From Agrostemma githago (taxonomy: Eukaryota > Streptophyta > Magnoliopsida > Caryophyllales > Caryophyllaceae), in contig OY288261.1 in assembly GCA_958450325.1 (NCBI GenBank), forward strand, positions 14,001,277 through 14,065,276: 64,000 nt of DNA, given 5' to 3'. The translations under genes were made by a program, and so were the position numbers. Positions within the stretch are counted from its first letter, which is position 1, and each line of letters begins with the position of its first letter. The notes beneath the pieces were generated by a model, which was given only the letters and a program-made list of their open reading frames with translations, was not told the DNA's origin and did no database searches. Positions 34,431 through 46,274 of this stretch are shown piece after piece.

Positions 34431-36166
34431 ACGTGATATTTTATTATGACTAAATTTAACTTGACTAAACTATCACGTGTTTAATTTATTTATTTATCAC
34501 CTTTACATTTCTGGTTATATGAAAAATGATAAAATGAATAAAAGAACTTAAAATGATAAAATTTACTTATATCATTTTCATTGTATTTTATATGTATGTT
34601 TAATTCTATTTGTTATGTATGTTTAATTTATTCTATTTTCTATATATTTTGTATGTGTTTTATATATGATTGTAATTTTGGTCGTATTTAATTTTCTTTA
34701 GTACTTTTACATTTGTTTATATATTATAAAAATGGAGTAGATTAGTAACTTGTAAAATGTTTTATTTTAATAAAATTTTACTTATTATGTTTAATTTAGT
34801 TAAAAATTTGTAAATTTCATTTTTCTAAAATAAATGGATTTATTCTGTTCCAAAATTTTTACACGACATTTATAAATATTTAAAAAATGATTTTTCGTCA
34901 AATTTTGTAAATCGATTAAAAATGACTTAAATTATATTTTTCATAAACTATAAATTTTAAAACAATATTTTATTATACCTAAATTTTATTTTTATAAGAC
35001 TTCATTTAAAAGATTTACTATTTTAAAAGAAGTTATACGATATTTGGGATATGACGTTTCGGGTGACACTTGAGGATTAAAGTATAATGTTGTCACACTG
35101 AAAGTAAGTATTTGAGGATTTGACTGTTTCAAATGAGTCCGACCAATTATTGAAGGTCCCCAAATAATATACTACTTGTTCACGGGCGACTTTTATATAA
35201 AGTTTACGATGCGAGTCTGGGACGAATAGCTTGTGTTGGATCCTACCATGCGTGGTGTTTCGACTGCACTTGTAATGAAAAGCAGTCTCGGAGGCTGCGG
35301 TCCGAGAGTCGACCTAGTGTCTAAGGTAGTCGTCCTACGGCAGTGAGTTCTGCGGTTCAAGAGTCTGCGTAGGGTATGTGGCGCACATATAGACAAGTAC
35401 TTGATCAGTATTACCACCTAGGTAGCGGGGGCAGAAGGATTCTGAAAACTGCGGGTTCCCTCTTGGTGATGCAGAGAATGTAATCATCAGCTTTCATTTC
35501 AGCCCAGAGTCCCGTTTGAATAAACGTATAATATAATAGAAGTTCGGGCCCAATTGAGCCTTATGGGTGAGATGTAAACCTCATGAGATCGGTTCGGTCT
35601 ACGAGTTGGTAACACGGTTACTTTTATTGGTGAGATGCAAGCCAATATGGAATAGCGGTGATACTAGGAGCCACGACTCGTGTGTTTTGTATGTTTACGT
35701 GAAAAATGATTTAAAAATCAAATGGCTGCCAATGTCCCATCTTTTAAACTTTATCGTTTTCATCACCTCACATGTTGATTAATTGAAGTAAAGGAAACTA
35801 TCTGTTACGTGATATCCTTTAATATCTTTATAAGCATATTATTTGTTATTCACATGATTGTCTTATGTGTTCGAGGTGATGTTAGATGAACGGCTTGGTT
35901 GCTGTCCCGCTCAGCGTCCACTGTATTATTTTTTTGCAGGTCTAAGACGTTGGGGAATCGAGCGAGAGATTTTAATAATGTTTAGCTTAAAAATGAAATT
36001 TATATTCTGTACTAAGTGAATCAAGACTATGTAATAATTAATAGTCGTTTGTTGTAAGGATCCGTAGCGATCCGGATTTATTTACACTCTGATATAATTT
36101 TAATTAAATGACTTAGATAACTGCATTATCTATTATTTTAAGTCATCGAAAATCCGGGTTGTTACA

Positions 36167-36897
36167 CTTTTCCGTCCCGTCTTATGCAGTACCCTACTCT
36201 TAGGGTTCAGTACCCCATCTTTGAATCACATCCACGACAGGGTTCACCAATACCCTCTTAGGGTTCAGTGTCTTGCAGGATTAGTGACCTTGAATAAGGA
36301 ATAGGGTTAAGGGTTGGATTAGGCGGAGCCGCGAAGGGGGTACGCCTAATCCAACCCTAAACCCTTTTCCATCCCGTCTTATGTAGTACCCTACTCTTAA
36401 GGTTCAGTACCCCATCTTTGAATCACATCCACGACAGGGTTCACTAATACCCTCTTAGGGTTCACTAATACCCTCTTAGGGTTCAGTTTCTTGCGGGATT
36501 AGTGACCTTGGATAAGGAATATGGTTTAGGGTTGTATTAGGCGGAGCCGCGAAGCGGGTACGCCTAATCCAACCCTAAACCCTTTTCCGTCCTGTCTTAT
36601 GCAGTACCCTACTCTTAAGGTTCAGTACCCCATCTTTGAATCACATCCACGACAGGGTTCACTAATACCCTCTTAGGGTTCACTAATACCCTCTTAGGGT
36701 TCAGTTTCTTGCGGGATTAGTGACCTTGGATAAGGAATATGGTTTAGGGTTGTATTAGGCGGAGCCGCGAAGCGGGTACGCCTAATCCAACCCTAAACCC
36801 TTTTCCGTCCTGTCTTATGCAGTACCCTACTCTTAGGGTTCAGTACCCCATCTTTGAATCACATCCACGACAGGGTTCACCAATACCCTCTTAAGAC
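36167..36897. repeat. Tandem repeat, 197-218 bp units, with telomere-like palindromes
   Basis: Units start with GCAGTACCCTACTCTTA or variants at 36186, 36383, 36601 and 36819. Later units gain 21 bp from an internal duplication of a TTCACTAATACCCTCTTAGGG-like phrase. Each full unit has an inverted repeat whose arms contain TTTAGGGTTG(G/T)ATTAGGCG and CGCCTAATCCAACCCTAAA around a 17-base loop. The arms contain the plant telomere motif TTTAGGG/CCCTAAA once per arm. No coding frame. Confidence 0.9.
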
Positions 36898-37223
36898 ATC
36901 ATTCTACATAATTCTATATCAGCTGTACATAACCCATCTTAGGACATCATTGTACATAATTCTATATCAGCTGTACATAACCCATCTAAAGTACTACCTG
37001 TACATTTGATATTTTTGACTATTTACAGAAGAACGTCATAGGTTAATTTTGTTGTACGTTTAACAATTTACAAAGAACAATATATAGGTTTATATGTAAT
37101 GTACATATGTACATATCAGCTATACACAACCCACCTGAGAACATTATAAAAGCATTGATGTTTATATAATAAATGCTTGTCATGGAGTAATGTTTACATA
37201 ACTAACTGTTTACATACACACAG
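36898..37223. other. Region between the tandem array and the Ulp1-type gene
   Basis: A 48-bp phrase around CATAATTCTATATCAGCTGT occurs twice at 36898-36988. The rest is AT-rich, downstream of the Ulp1-type gene stop, and probably 3' UTR. Confidence 0.6.
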
Positions 37224-37679
37224 CTAAAATAAAATCTTATATTTTCTGTTAACTGTAAAATCCCTAACAAAGTTCTTATCCCATCTCATAAGATTTATGC
37301 ATGTTTGACGACGAGATTTATTTATGTCATTAAAATAATCTTTGTCTGTCCATTTCTCCTTGTCGTGTAATGCATTTATCCACTTCAAGACAAAGACACC
37401 ACAATCAAATCCATTACTTTGTTGAACTGCCTTTTTAACATACTCCATTGGATTTGTCGTCATTTTTTTTTGGAGATGTGTTCATAGCCGGAGTAGTTTT
37501 GAATGATGTATGCGACATTTGTCAGTATTTTGTTGCAAACGTCAATTCGTGCTTTGTTACCCTTTCTTTTACTTGAATCCAAGATGTAATTCTTTTTGTC
37601 TTCAAAATCACACACAACCAAAATCCAGTGTGATGGTGTGTCGATATGATCTGGGAGAAAGATCTGAAAAAATATACAC

Positions 37680-38245
37680 TTCATAGTTATTGTAATACAG
37701 TTTTTCAACACATAGTAACTTATGTACATCAAAATAGACACTGTTTTAACTATGAATAACTTTTGAACATGTGCTACAGACATTAACTTTAACTACATCA
37801 AAACAGACACTTCTATAACCATGTACAAATTCTAACATGCGCAAGACATAGTAACTTATGTACATCAAAACATACACTGTTTTAACTATGTACAAACTTT
37901 GAACATGTGCAACACATAGTAACTTATGTACATCAAAACAGCCACTGTTTTAACTATGCATAAATTTTGAACATGTACAACAGATATTAACTTACGTACA
38001 TTAAAATAGATTGTGCTTTGACAACATGTGCAACAGATATTAACTTATGTACATCAAAACATACACTGTTTTAATTAATGTACAAATTTTGAATATGTGC
38101 AACAGACATTAACTTATCTACATCAAAGAAGACACTTCTATAACCACGTACAAATTTCAACATGTGCAACACATAGTAACTTATGTACATCCAAACAGAC
38201 ATTTCTATAACCATGTACAAATTCCAACCGTGTTAATGCTATAAG
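37680..38245. repeat. Minisatellite, about 66-70 bp unit, in an intron
   Basis: About eight drifting copies of a unit containing GTAACTTATGTACATCAAAA then CAGACACTGTTTTAACTATG and TTTGAACATGTGCAAC. The same unit occurs at 40240-40350, 41262-41685 and 57257-57575. Confidence 0.85.
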
Positions 38246-40239
38246 AGTATATAGATTAGATGGTTGTACCTTTCTCAACAATTTACCATCTTCAGGCAAG
38301 TATGATACATTACAGTATGCCGTTGTCAGACTAGAATTTCTGTCTGGGTCTAATTCCTATAATAAAGGATACACAATAGGTAAACAACTGTAAGATTATG
38401 TACCAAAAAAGTACTTAAGTACAGGAATTTTGATATATTTACCCCTGATTTTGTTGGAATGAATAGTATATCCCTCATCCCGAATGTTGCATATATTCCA
38501 CCCATATCGATTGCCTATTAAAAGAACACTTGTTAGATTTATTTAGCAGCATTTGAATTTATAACATTAAAACATGTTAGTGATAATGTTACTGTAACAT
38601 TTACCATATCATATAATTCCTCATTTGGTAATAACAAGGTTTGCATTGCCTTTCAGCTTACATTCATCCATTGTGTTTCCATAACGTCTTCCCTGCAAGA
38701 TAATTTAGTACAAATAATCAACAATTTTGAAATTAATTATGATGAATGAATTAAAAAACATTGGAAAGGATAGAATAATGTATTACACGCGATATGAGTT
38801 TTCAATGTTGTCATATGAATCCTTCTTTTTCTCATTTGCCTTTCCTGCAAAGGTCTTCTTCTTTATTTCTTTTAAGAATTGTTGACAAATATGTTCATCA
38901 CTGAATTTTTTTTCCACATAGAGTTCTGCTGCCCTACTGAGAAAAGTTATAGAACAGAATTTATCAGATTTTTATTTATGATGAATACAAAGTATATGGT
39001 AATGATTTATGCTTTATGTGCAATATATGTAGTCATATGATAGCATAGTGCAAGTCTATAACATACAGAAGTTTCCTTGACATTCTTTTTGCATCTTTCA
39101 GAATAATATCTTTCATCTGATTCCTGGTTGAGGTTAGTATTTTGTGGCAATACTTCACCTTCATCATCCTTACATACTTTTCATATGTAACATTGCTCTG
39201 GACATATACATCAATAACATTTATATATGGAAATATAATCAAACATAAAATAGTATCAATGATATAAGTAGAATAATTAAGTTTACCGGTTTGAACACTT
39301 CGGTAAAAGTATTTTTATTCCCATTGTATATTTCCATGACTCTCATTGAAAAAAAATACCATTGTCAGCTTCCAGATAACAACTAAAATCTGGAATATAT
39401 TCCATTATGCCATAGTCTGTCACTTCATTGACCCATTTGATCTTATTCTTGAAATTATCAAAGAGATAATTACACTGCAAATATAACAAAATATTCAACA
39501 AAGATAACATAAATTTCAATGTACATAAAAGTAAAACAATAAATCAGTGTCCTCACATATAGATCTTTAGCTTCAGAACTGTTCAGTTGGCTGTCAAATT
39601 CTGGAGGAAACCCAAAGTGAATTATCTTAAATGACTTTGAGATTGAGTTTACACAATAAACAACAATAACTGGTAATTCTGTTGTCCAGAAAAAGACCTT
39701 GAAGAAAATCGCACTATTAGTTTTCAGAATGAATGAATGAATGAATGAAGGTTATAAGGAGTATCTACTTGTTTACCAATTGCACATCATCCAACTGTAT
39801 TTCACTTGTAGGAATCTGAAACATTGAAGAAGTGTTTAGAAGAGATTCACGAGCAAAAATATATTTACACTGTTGACATTGTTAATTGAATATAAAACAT
39901 TACCACATATTTATCAAATGGAGACATATAAACACGCTTGACCGATGATGGAGATGATAGCTTCTCCAAATCATTCATCAATAGCCCCCAAAGACTTAAA
40001 ATTGGTTGCTCAAGTTTACTTTCAGACTGTGTCATCATCAACAGCTGCCCCCTTGAAATCTGAATGGTTTCAAACTTAAAGAGACATTCACTGTAAAATT
40101 AAAAAGTTTTTAGTGTATTAGTTTTGGTGTAGCAATCATTCATATGAAACAATTTTAACTATTACTTTCAAACTATTAGCATTTAAACACATTTAACAAT
40201 GATTTACATATGTATATCTGTTGTATGAATTATATACAA

Positions 40240-40350
40240 TAAGTTTTACCTTATCTACATCAAAACAGACACTGCATTAACTATGTACAAATTTCACACA
40301 TGTGCATCACATAGTACCTTACGTACATCTAAACAGACAGTGCTTTAACT
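40240..40350. repeat. Minisatellite, second intron location
   Basis: About two copies of the same 66-70 bp unit, in another intron of the Ulp1-type gene. Confidence 0.8.
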
Positions 40351-40932
40351 ATGTAAATCAGTTGCTTACCTTGCAGACATATCTAACGCAAATGCGTAGT
40401 CTGTCACATATTTTTCCTCGGCGCTCAGACTGGTCAAAAAGCTGATGTTCCTTTGTATGAAAGAAGATTTGAAAACAGCTGGTATTGCTTGTTTCCTCTT
40501 GTATTGTACTTCAATTTCTTTTTCATTCATGTCATCATCTTTCTAAGATGCATTCCCCGTTATTGGTGGAGTGACCAAGTTTTCAACAATATCTGGGCTC
40601 TCGGGAATGACATTTTTCACAGCATAAGGAGTTTCTAAGTTAACATTTTCTATTGCATGTGCAGGAGTAGATTCCATATTCTCCACATACTCCACAAGCT
40701 TGTTATTGAACACTTCTTCAGTACTATCAGTAGTAGCTTCCACAGCCACATTCTCCATATCCACATTTTCCACATCTTCATTTACCATAGGAGTTTTTTT
40801 CTATATCCACATTTTCCACATCTTCATTTATCAGAGGAATAATTTGAGTGTTAGAATACATGACAAGGTTAATATCCTCACTGAGTTGATAGCTCTCATC
40901 TGAATTCAACAAACTGTATCTTGGCATCATTG

Positions 40933-41025
40933 GGTCTCTCTCTTCTTCTTCTTCTTCTTCTTCTTCTTCTTCTTCTTCTTCTTCTTCTTCTTCTTCTTCT
41001 TCTTCTTCTTCTTCTTCTTCTTCTT
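40933..41025 (-). repeat. GAA triplet repeat coding poly-Glu
   Basis: About 30 GAA triplets on the minus strand. The frame that continues downstream into DPMMPRYSLLNSDESYQLSE reads them as glutamate. The lysine reading runs into a stop soon after. Confidence 0.85.
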
Positions 41026-41261
41026 CTTTTTTTCCAACTCATTCTTTTTGCTAGAAAGAGCTTCTTCTACTATCTGATCTACTAGGTAGGTAGGGAATCC
41101 CTTTTGACATGGAGAAGGTATGGTACTTATTTTTTCTTCTCCTTTGGTGTTGTCATCATCGACAACTTGTGATGCAATATTAGTAACATCCTTCCATTTA
41201 TCTCTAGATTCTAAGCAGTAAAAGATGAAAAATAAGTACTGTATACAAGTTATAATTATAC

Positions 41262-41685
41262 AACACATAGTAACTTATGTGCATCAAAACAGACACTGTT
41301 TTAAATATGTTTAAATTTTGAACACGTGCAATAGATAGAAACTTATGTACACCAAAACAGACACTTATATAAGTATATAACCATGTACAAATTCAAACAT
41401 GTGCAACAGATATTAACTTATGTACATAAAAAAAGACACTGTTTTAATTATGCATAACTTTTGAACATGTGCAACACATAGTAACTTATGTACATCAAAA
41501 CAGACACTGTCTTAACTAAGCATAATTTTTGAACATGTGCAACACATAGTAACTTATGTACATCAAAACAGACACTGTTTTAAATATGCATAAATTATGT
41601 GCAACAGATATTAACTTATGTACACCAAAACAAACACTTATATAACCATGTACAAATTCAAACATGTGCAACAGATATTAACTTA
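41262..41685. repeat. Minisatellite left of the Helitron
   Basis: About six copies of the 66-70 bp unit. The array is interrupted by the Helitron and resumes at 57257. Confidence 0.85.
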
Positions 41686-41699
41686 TCTTTACATATTAA

Positions 41700-42095
41700 A
41701 AGAAAGATTCACCTTAAAATGCCTCTTATGAATAGTGTCTTCCTTAGGAACAGTGTTGCCTTGCATTACAACCGTTCATTGCCTTCATGTCCTCCTGGCC
41801 GCTGGATTGTCTCTGCCTTCTTGCTTTCCTCTTCCTTTCTTCACGCTATCCGTTCCTCTGCCTTTCATTTCCTCTCTTCCGCTCCACCTTTCTCTTTCCT
41901 CGTATTCTCATATTTCCATCAATCCTCCATCTCCATATCTCAAGTATCAATCTCACTCTCTAAACACCCCAATTAATCACTAATAATCTATGATTCTATA
42001 CCTAATTCTGTGATTTGTAACTTACGTTCTTAGTTTTGAATCGATTTGATTGATTTTTGGTGGCAAATTGATTTAGGTAAAAAAGAGGAGTAATA
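41700..42095 (+). promoter_or_regulatory. Captured upstream leader of the alpha-COP fragment
   Basis: Pyrimidine-rich leader-like sequence (about 41800-41935, many CTT/TCC) followed by an intron-like T-rich stretch ending in TTTAGGTAAAAAAG before ATG. It suggests that the capture took the natural 5' region with the first exon. Confidence 0.4.
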
Positions 42096-43752
42096 ATGTT
42101 GACGAAATTCGAGACGAAGAGTAATAGAGTGAAAGGATTGAGTTTTCATACGAAGCGGCCATGGATTTTGGCGAGTTTACACAGCGGAGTTATTCAATTA
42201 TGGGATTATAGCATGGGAACACTTATTGATCGATTTGATGAGCGTGACGGTCCAGTTCGCGCTGTTCATTTTCATCATTCTCAGCCTCTTTTCGTCTCTG
42301 GAGGTTGTTTTTCGTCGATTTTGGCTTGTGTTTTGATCTGCATTGTTTTGGCGTAATTGATAGTTGTATAGTTGTTGTTGTTGTTGTTGTTGTTGTTTGA
42401 TTTCTTCATTTTTCGGTTTCATCATGATGATTGAGCATTTATGTGTAGTTGTTCTTGTTGTTTGATTTGTTCATTTTTTTGTGTGATGATTGAGCGTTTG
42501 TGTGTAGTTGTTGGTTGATTTGTTCATTTTTCGATTGTGCGATGATGATTGAGCGTATATGTGTAGTTGTGTTAGTGTAGCTGATCTGCATTGCTGTTAT
42601 CGTATAGTTGATTAATTTGTTCATTTTTTTTAGGAATTAATTTGTTCGTTTATTGAACATGTTTCTGATGTTGTGTTTTGTTTGACAGTTGTAGTTGCTG
42701 TGCATTTGTCATTCTTTGATTGATTATCGAGTACTTGCTGTTTGATTTACTCGATTTTTCAGTTACGTGATGATTTTTTCGTTGTTGAACATGTGTCATA
42801 TTGTAGCTTGTTTGATTAGTATAATTGCTCTACTTTTGCCTTTCTTTAATCAATTATCGACTGCTTGCTGTTTGATTTCCTTGATTGTCGAGTTAGGTGA
42901 TGATTTGTTCGTTACTGAACATGTGTGATGTGTATTTTGCTTGATTAGTGTAGTTGCTCTTCTTTTGGCGTTCTTCAATCGATTATCTGAGCACTTGCTG
43001 TTTGATTTGCTCGATTTTTCAGTTATGTGACGATTTATCCGTTATTGAACATATGTGTGATATTATAGTTTGATTAGTATAGTTGCTCTACTTTTGCAGT
43101 TCTTTAATCAATTATCGAACACTTGCTGTTTGATTTGCTCGACTTCTCAGTTATGTGATAATTTGTTCGTTATTGAACATATGTGTGATATTCTAATTTG
43201 TTTGATTAGTGTAGTTGCTCTACTTTTGCGGATCTTCAATCGATTATTGAGTACTTGCTCTTTGATGTGCTTGATTTTTCAGTAACGTCTGATTGTTCGT
43301 TACTGAACATGTGTGATATCGAACATTTGATTTATGCCTCGACTTTCAGAACTATGATCCTATATTCCTATGTTGTATGACTGTAACTTAAGAAGAATGC
43401 TTTGTTATCATATCAATGCCCCCATTATATCCGTACTTCAACTTGTGAGGTTTCTATTTTGGTTTTATTGATTCGCTTTCTGTCGATATCCTTCTGTTCA
43501 GTATGATATATTCTGAATTTGTTAGGAGAAACAAACTATTATGCCGTTTTGTGTCAAGATTTGGCTGTCTCGTTTGGATAATTTCGATTTGTTGATTAGT
43601 GATGACATCATTTTATTTGTTGGCTTGCCGGAGACGATTACAAGATTTAAGTTTGGAATTATAAGTTGCATAGATGCCTATTTACTCTTCTCGGACGCCT
43701 TGATTATATTCGTACTGTCCAATTTCACCATGAATATCCTTGGATTGTCATT
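42096..43752 (+). pseudogene. Captured coatomer alpha subunit (alpha-COP) N-terminal fragment
   Basis: Exon 1 at 42096-42305 encodes 70 residues, MLTKFETKSNRVKGLSFHTK through ASLHSGVIQLWDY to QPLFVSGG, nearly identical in style to the N-terminal WD40 repeat of plant alpha-COP, the COPI coat subunit that binds cargo at the Golgi. It ends at a GT donor. A later piece at 43651-43752 encodes VWNYKLHRCLFTLLGRLDYI and then RTVQFHHEYPWIV, the next WD40 blades, with an in-frame TAA just before it. About 1.35 kb between them is intron with a ~130-bp tandem repeat. The remaining ~1,100 residues of alpha-COP are absent, so this is a non-functional captured fragment. Confidence 0.85.
42690..43315. repeat. 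Tandem repeat, about 130-bp unit, 5 copies
   Basis: Unit marks such as ACTTGCTGTTTGAT occur near 42733, 42863, 42993, 43121 and 43253. Each unit also has TCGTT(A/G)(C/T)TGAACATGTG and TTTGATTAGTGTAGTTGCTC. The array is inside the captured alpha-COP intron. Confidence 0.85.
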
Positions 43753-45780
43753 GCATTTCTCAAAGGTGTCTCTAAGTAGGGACATCTACACAATCCAATT
43801 AATAGACAAGTTGGTCTTGGCTAAATGTTAATTAGTCCACTCGATTCCGAGATTGAACAATTCATTTGCGCAAAAAATGGACATAGATTTAGCAAAAAAT
43901 ATGCGCAAATTTATTTCTATACAAATGTAAAACTTGTCAGCAACATTTAGTATTTGGTTAGGTGACATTGCAATGTTTGTATAGAATCGCCTTGCACGAG
44001 TGTTTTTCTTCGATGAATTGCATGTTGATTTGAATAAGTATCTGGTTTTGTGGTTGAATTGTGTATATGTTTGAAGGATGACGAGTATATTTGTATATTT
44101 GTGTGTTTTGGTTGAGTATATTTGTGTGTTTATCCCAACTTTCCTTATCCCAAATTTTCCCAGAGGGAAATCTAACAATGATTGAGGAAAAAGAATGAAG
44201 ATATGTCAGTATCGATAGTATGAAAATTAAGGTTCCCAATTCGTACACTTTTTTATTCCGTTCGTTCTTCAGTTCTCCGTTCTTTGTTCGTTTAGGTTAG
44301 TGTTGTTGTGATTGTCTAATTTATTAGATTCTCACAGTTTTTACTCCTTAGTTTTCGTTTTTGATTGATTCATTTTCGTTTTTGTGATGGAAGTTTGTGG
44401 TGTTTCTCTTTATTTTTCTTGGTTTTTGTATGATTGCGGAAAAATTTAGGTATTTTTTATGAATTGTGATGAATCGAAGGGATTTATATGATTATTGATG
44501 AATTATAGGTATTTATAGCTTCATATTGTTGTAATTTTTTTGCCAGAAATACTAAGAGAATCAAGAAAATAAAGTGAATCCAGATGAGAAAAAGGGAAGT
44601 TGGTTCGATCCCTTGCGAGATTGCCTCCTATTAGAGTTGTTTGTGGAGGGTAATTTTACTACTGTCCCTTATGCTTTTCGTTGACCCGTTGCATTACTCA
44701 CTGAATCTGGAATATGGAATTTGGGTGTTTTTTTCTTCTTGTGATTTGTAGACTGTTTCGCGGGATTGCTATTGTCTTACATTATAATCTTTAAGGAAAT
44801 GGTTTGTTTTGTGTTTAGATGAGGTGTGCGATTATAGTTTTTACTAATTGTCTGATAAGTGTGATTTAGACCGTATTAATTTGCCTCATTTTGTGTCGGT
44901 TTTATGTCTTAATGTCGGGTTTTGTCATCATATTTTGTGTTATGCTGGACATCATGTTTATTTAGTAATTGGTTGTCCTCAAGTCCGGTCTGGGGAATTG
45001 TGTGAACAGGGGTTTCGAATTGGAATACTGATACTTTCGAATTACCAGGAAGACTCTGATGAAGATGAAGTTGAGAAGGAAAAGGAAAAGAAAAAGAAAA
45101 AGGAAAAGAAAAAGGGAGACGAAAATGAAGACTAGGACTCTGATGATGACTTGAGGAGATGAAGACTTTTCCTCGATGTGCTTGATGTTGTTTTTGCTGG
45201 TAATATTACTGTCATTTTAGTTTGTTGGTCATACCTTTATTTGTGTTAACTATTTTTTTACAACCTGTTCTTTCTTTTCTTTTGAACTTGTGAGTAAACA
45301 TGACTTAAGTGGTATCTTGGTTTGCTCCAACATGTTAATCGCAGTGGCTTTGCATGTGGGAAATTCTTCTGCTTCTTTATCATTGATTTCCACTTTTCAT
45401 CCTTCAATTCCTTCTCCTCAGTTATCCGTCAACAGTGCACACTTCCGTAGTTTACCGACCCTTCAGTTTGGGCGTTTTCCTCTTTCTCATCTTGATTTAA
45501 TTTGTTTTTGAAGTTTTGGTTTATTTTAAAGGAATTTCCATTGGGTTTTTGCAGTTTGTTGAATCTGTTCAAGTAAAAGGTCTTCCATCTGGGTAAATGT
45601 GATCCTTTTTTTTTCAATTAGTTGTTGTTTATGACTCTAATTTGATCTGGGTTGTTCTTGTTTTGGAGAAGGAAGATTTGGACTCTCTGGGTATTAATAG
45701 CATTTCATAAATGTTTAGGGTTCAGGGATTTCATAAAACAAACTTAATTTGATTGATTTTTGTTGTTGCAGGAACCCTTG
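43753..45780. other. Helitron interior with short unassigned frames
   Basis: T-rich, intron-like sequence. A 95-codon frame at 44848-45135 ends in a lysine/glutamate-rich tail (QEDSDEDEVEKEKEKKKK) and could be an exon of a nuclear or chaperone-type protein, but its first half is not recognisable. At 45290-45511 a serine-rich frame looks like a transit peptide but has no identified partner. Both are more likely captured or chance sequence than genes. Confidence 0.3.
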
Positions 45781-46274
45781 TTCAGCGACAGATTAGAGAT
45801 GGGAACAACTCCCAGTTCAAGGAAACTTTCAGCCTATTCGGTAAGGATGGCGATCAGGAACTCGAAACAAGGCTCGCGGGCAGCAACGTTTTTTTAATGG
45901 ATCTGATGTGACTCATTTTTATTTTTTGGGTTCCTTTTTTCGCCATTTTTTGTCGATCGATGTTGGAGATCTGTTGTTATTTTGGGTGTTCTTTTTTGTT
46001 TGACTTTGATGGTTCAATTTGATCGGGTATTCTATTTTTAAAAATGTTAGGGTTTTGAGATGATTATTGTGTTGGCTAGAGAATGATATGCTTCATCAAT
46101 TGTTGATGGTGGTTCTTTTGTGATCGATTGTTGATGGTGGTTCTGTTGTGAGGTGAGGGTTTGTGCGATTAATGATTGTTAAATGATTTGAATGTCTGGG
46201 TGTTTTGATTAGTGAGGTTAGCGTGAGTAATGGATTGTTAGATGATTTACAAGTTTTAATTAGTGAGGTTAGAT
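45781..46274. other. Helitron interior, possible exon scrap
   Basis: After an acceptor-like TTGCAG at about 45771 the reading QFKETFSLFGKDGD recalls the first EF-hand of calmodulin-like proteins, but the match covers only about 14 residues and then fails. The rest is T-rich and unassigned. Confidence 0.2.

Larger units (their letters stand above)
32834..36166 (+). mobile_element. Solo LTR, 3.3 kb, with nested MITEs
   Basis: Begins TGTAATACCCCG and ends GTTGTTACA, related to the LTR at 28091. The flanking CTTTT at 32829-32833 and 36167-36171 is a perfect 5-bp target duplication. Removing the LTR and one copy restores the tandem-array sequence (AAACCC, CTTTT, CCGTC). No PBS follows its right end, so it is a solo LTR left by LTR-LTR recombination. 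It is longer than its relative because of AT repeats (33487-33520, 34396-34430) and a nested MITE at 33623. Confidence 0.9.
37224..41268 (-). pseudogene. 3' part of a transposon-type Ulp1/C48 cysteine protease gene
   Basis: Multi-exon, minus strand, with GT-AG borders visible at several exons (for example 37662, 38357, 38272). The last exons carry a C48 (SUMO-protease-like) core: His in PSHWILVVCDFEDKKNYILDS (about 37629), Asp 17 residues later, Gln and Cys in QQSNGFDCGVF (Cys at 37401-37403). The spacing (H+17 = D, Q+6 = C) equals that of yeast Ulp1. Upstream exons give AIDMGGIYATFGMRDILFIP, an acidic region, a poly-Glu tract (40933-41025) and AVFKSSFIQRNISFLTSLSA. Breaks: an A9 run at 37462-37470 shifts frame just before the Cys exon, a TGA interrupts the exon at 38604-38695, and an A-run near 40796 shifts frame. 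Such genes are usually part of plant Mutator-type or related elements. No terminal repeats were found here. It is split from its 5' exons by the Helitron. Confidence 0.7.

Noticed and set aside
28091..36166. One complete LTR retrotransposon from 28091 to 36166
   Set aside because: The right LTR has its own perfect CTTTT duplications that restore a tandem array, and there is no polypurine tract before it. The left flank (TTATT) does not match.
32764..36897. True telomere or subtelomere sequence
   Set aside because: TTTAGGG-type motifs occur only once per palindrome arm and not as tandem heptamers.
40927..41268. Protein with a long poly-lysine tail
   Set aside because: The lysine frame ends soon after the triplet repeat. 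The glutamate frame continues into sensible protein sequence.
37680..41685. Regularly spaced repeats as a CRISPR-like array
   Set aside because: Units are contiguous, drifting 66-70 bp minisatellites without distinct spacers, and the DNA is plant nuclear.
42096..42356. Functional WD40 gene
   Set aside because: Only the first blade and part of the next are present, separated by a stop, and the rest of alpha-COP is missing.
45781..45900. Calmodulin gene
   Set aside because: Only about 14 residues resemble an EF-hand start. No second EF-hand or calcium loop follows.
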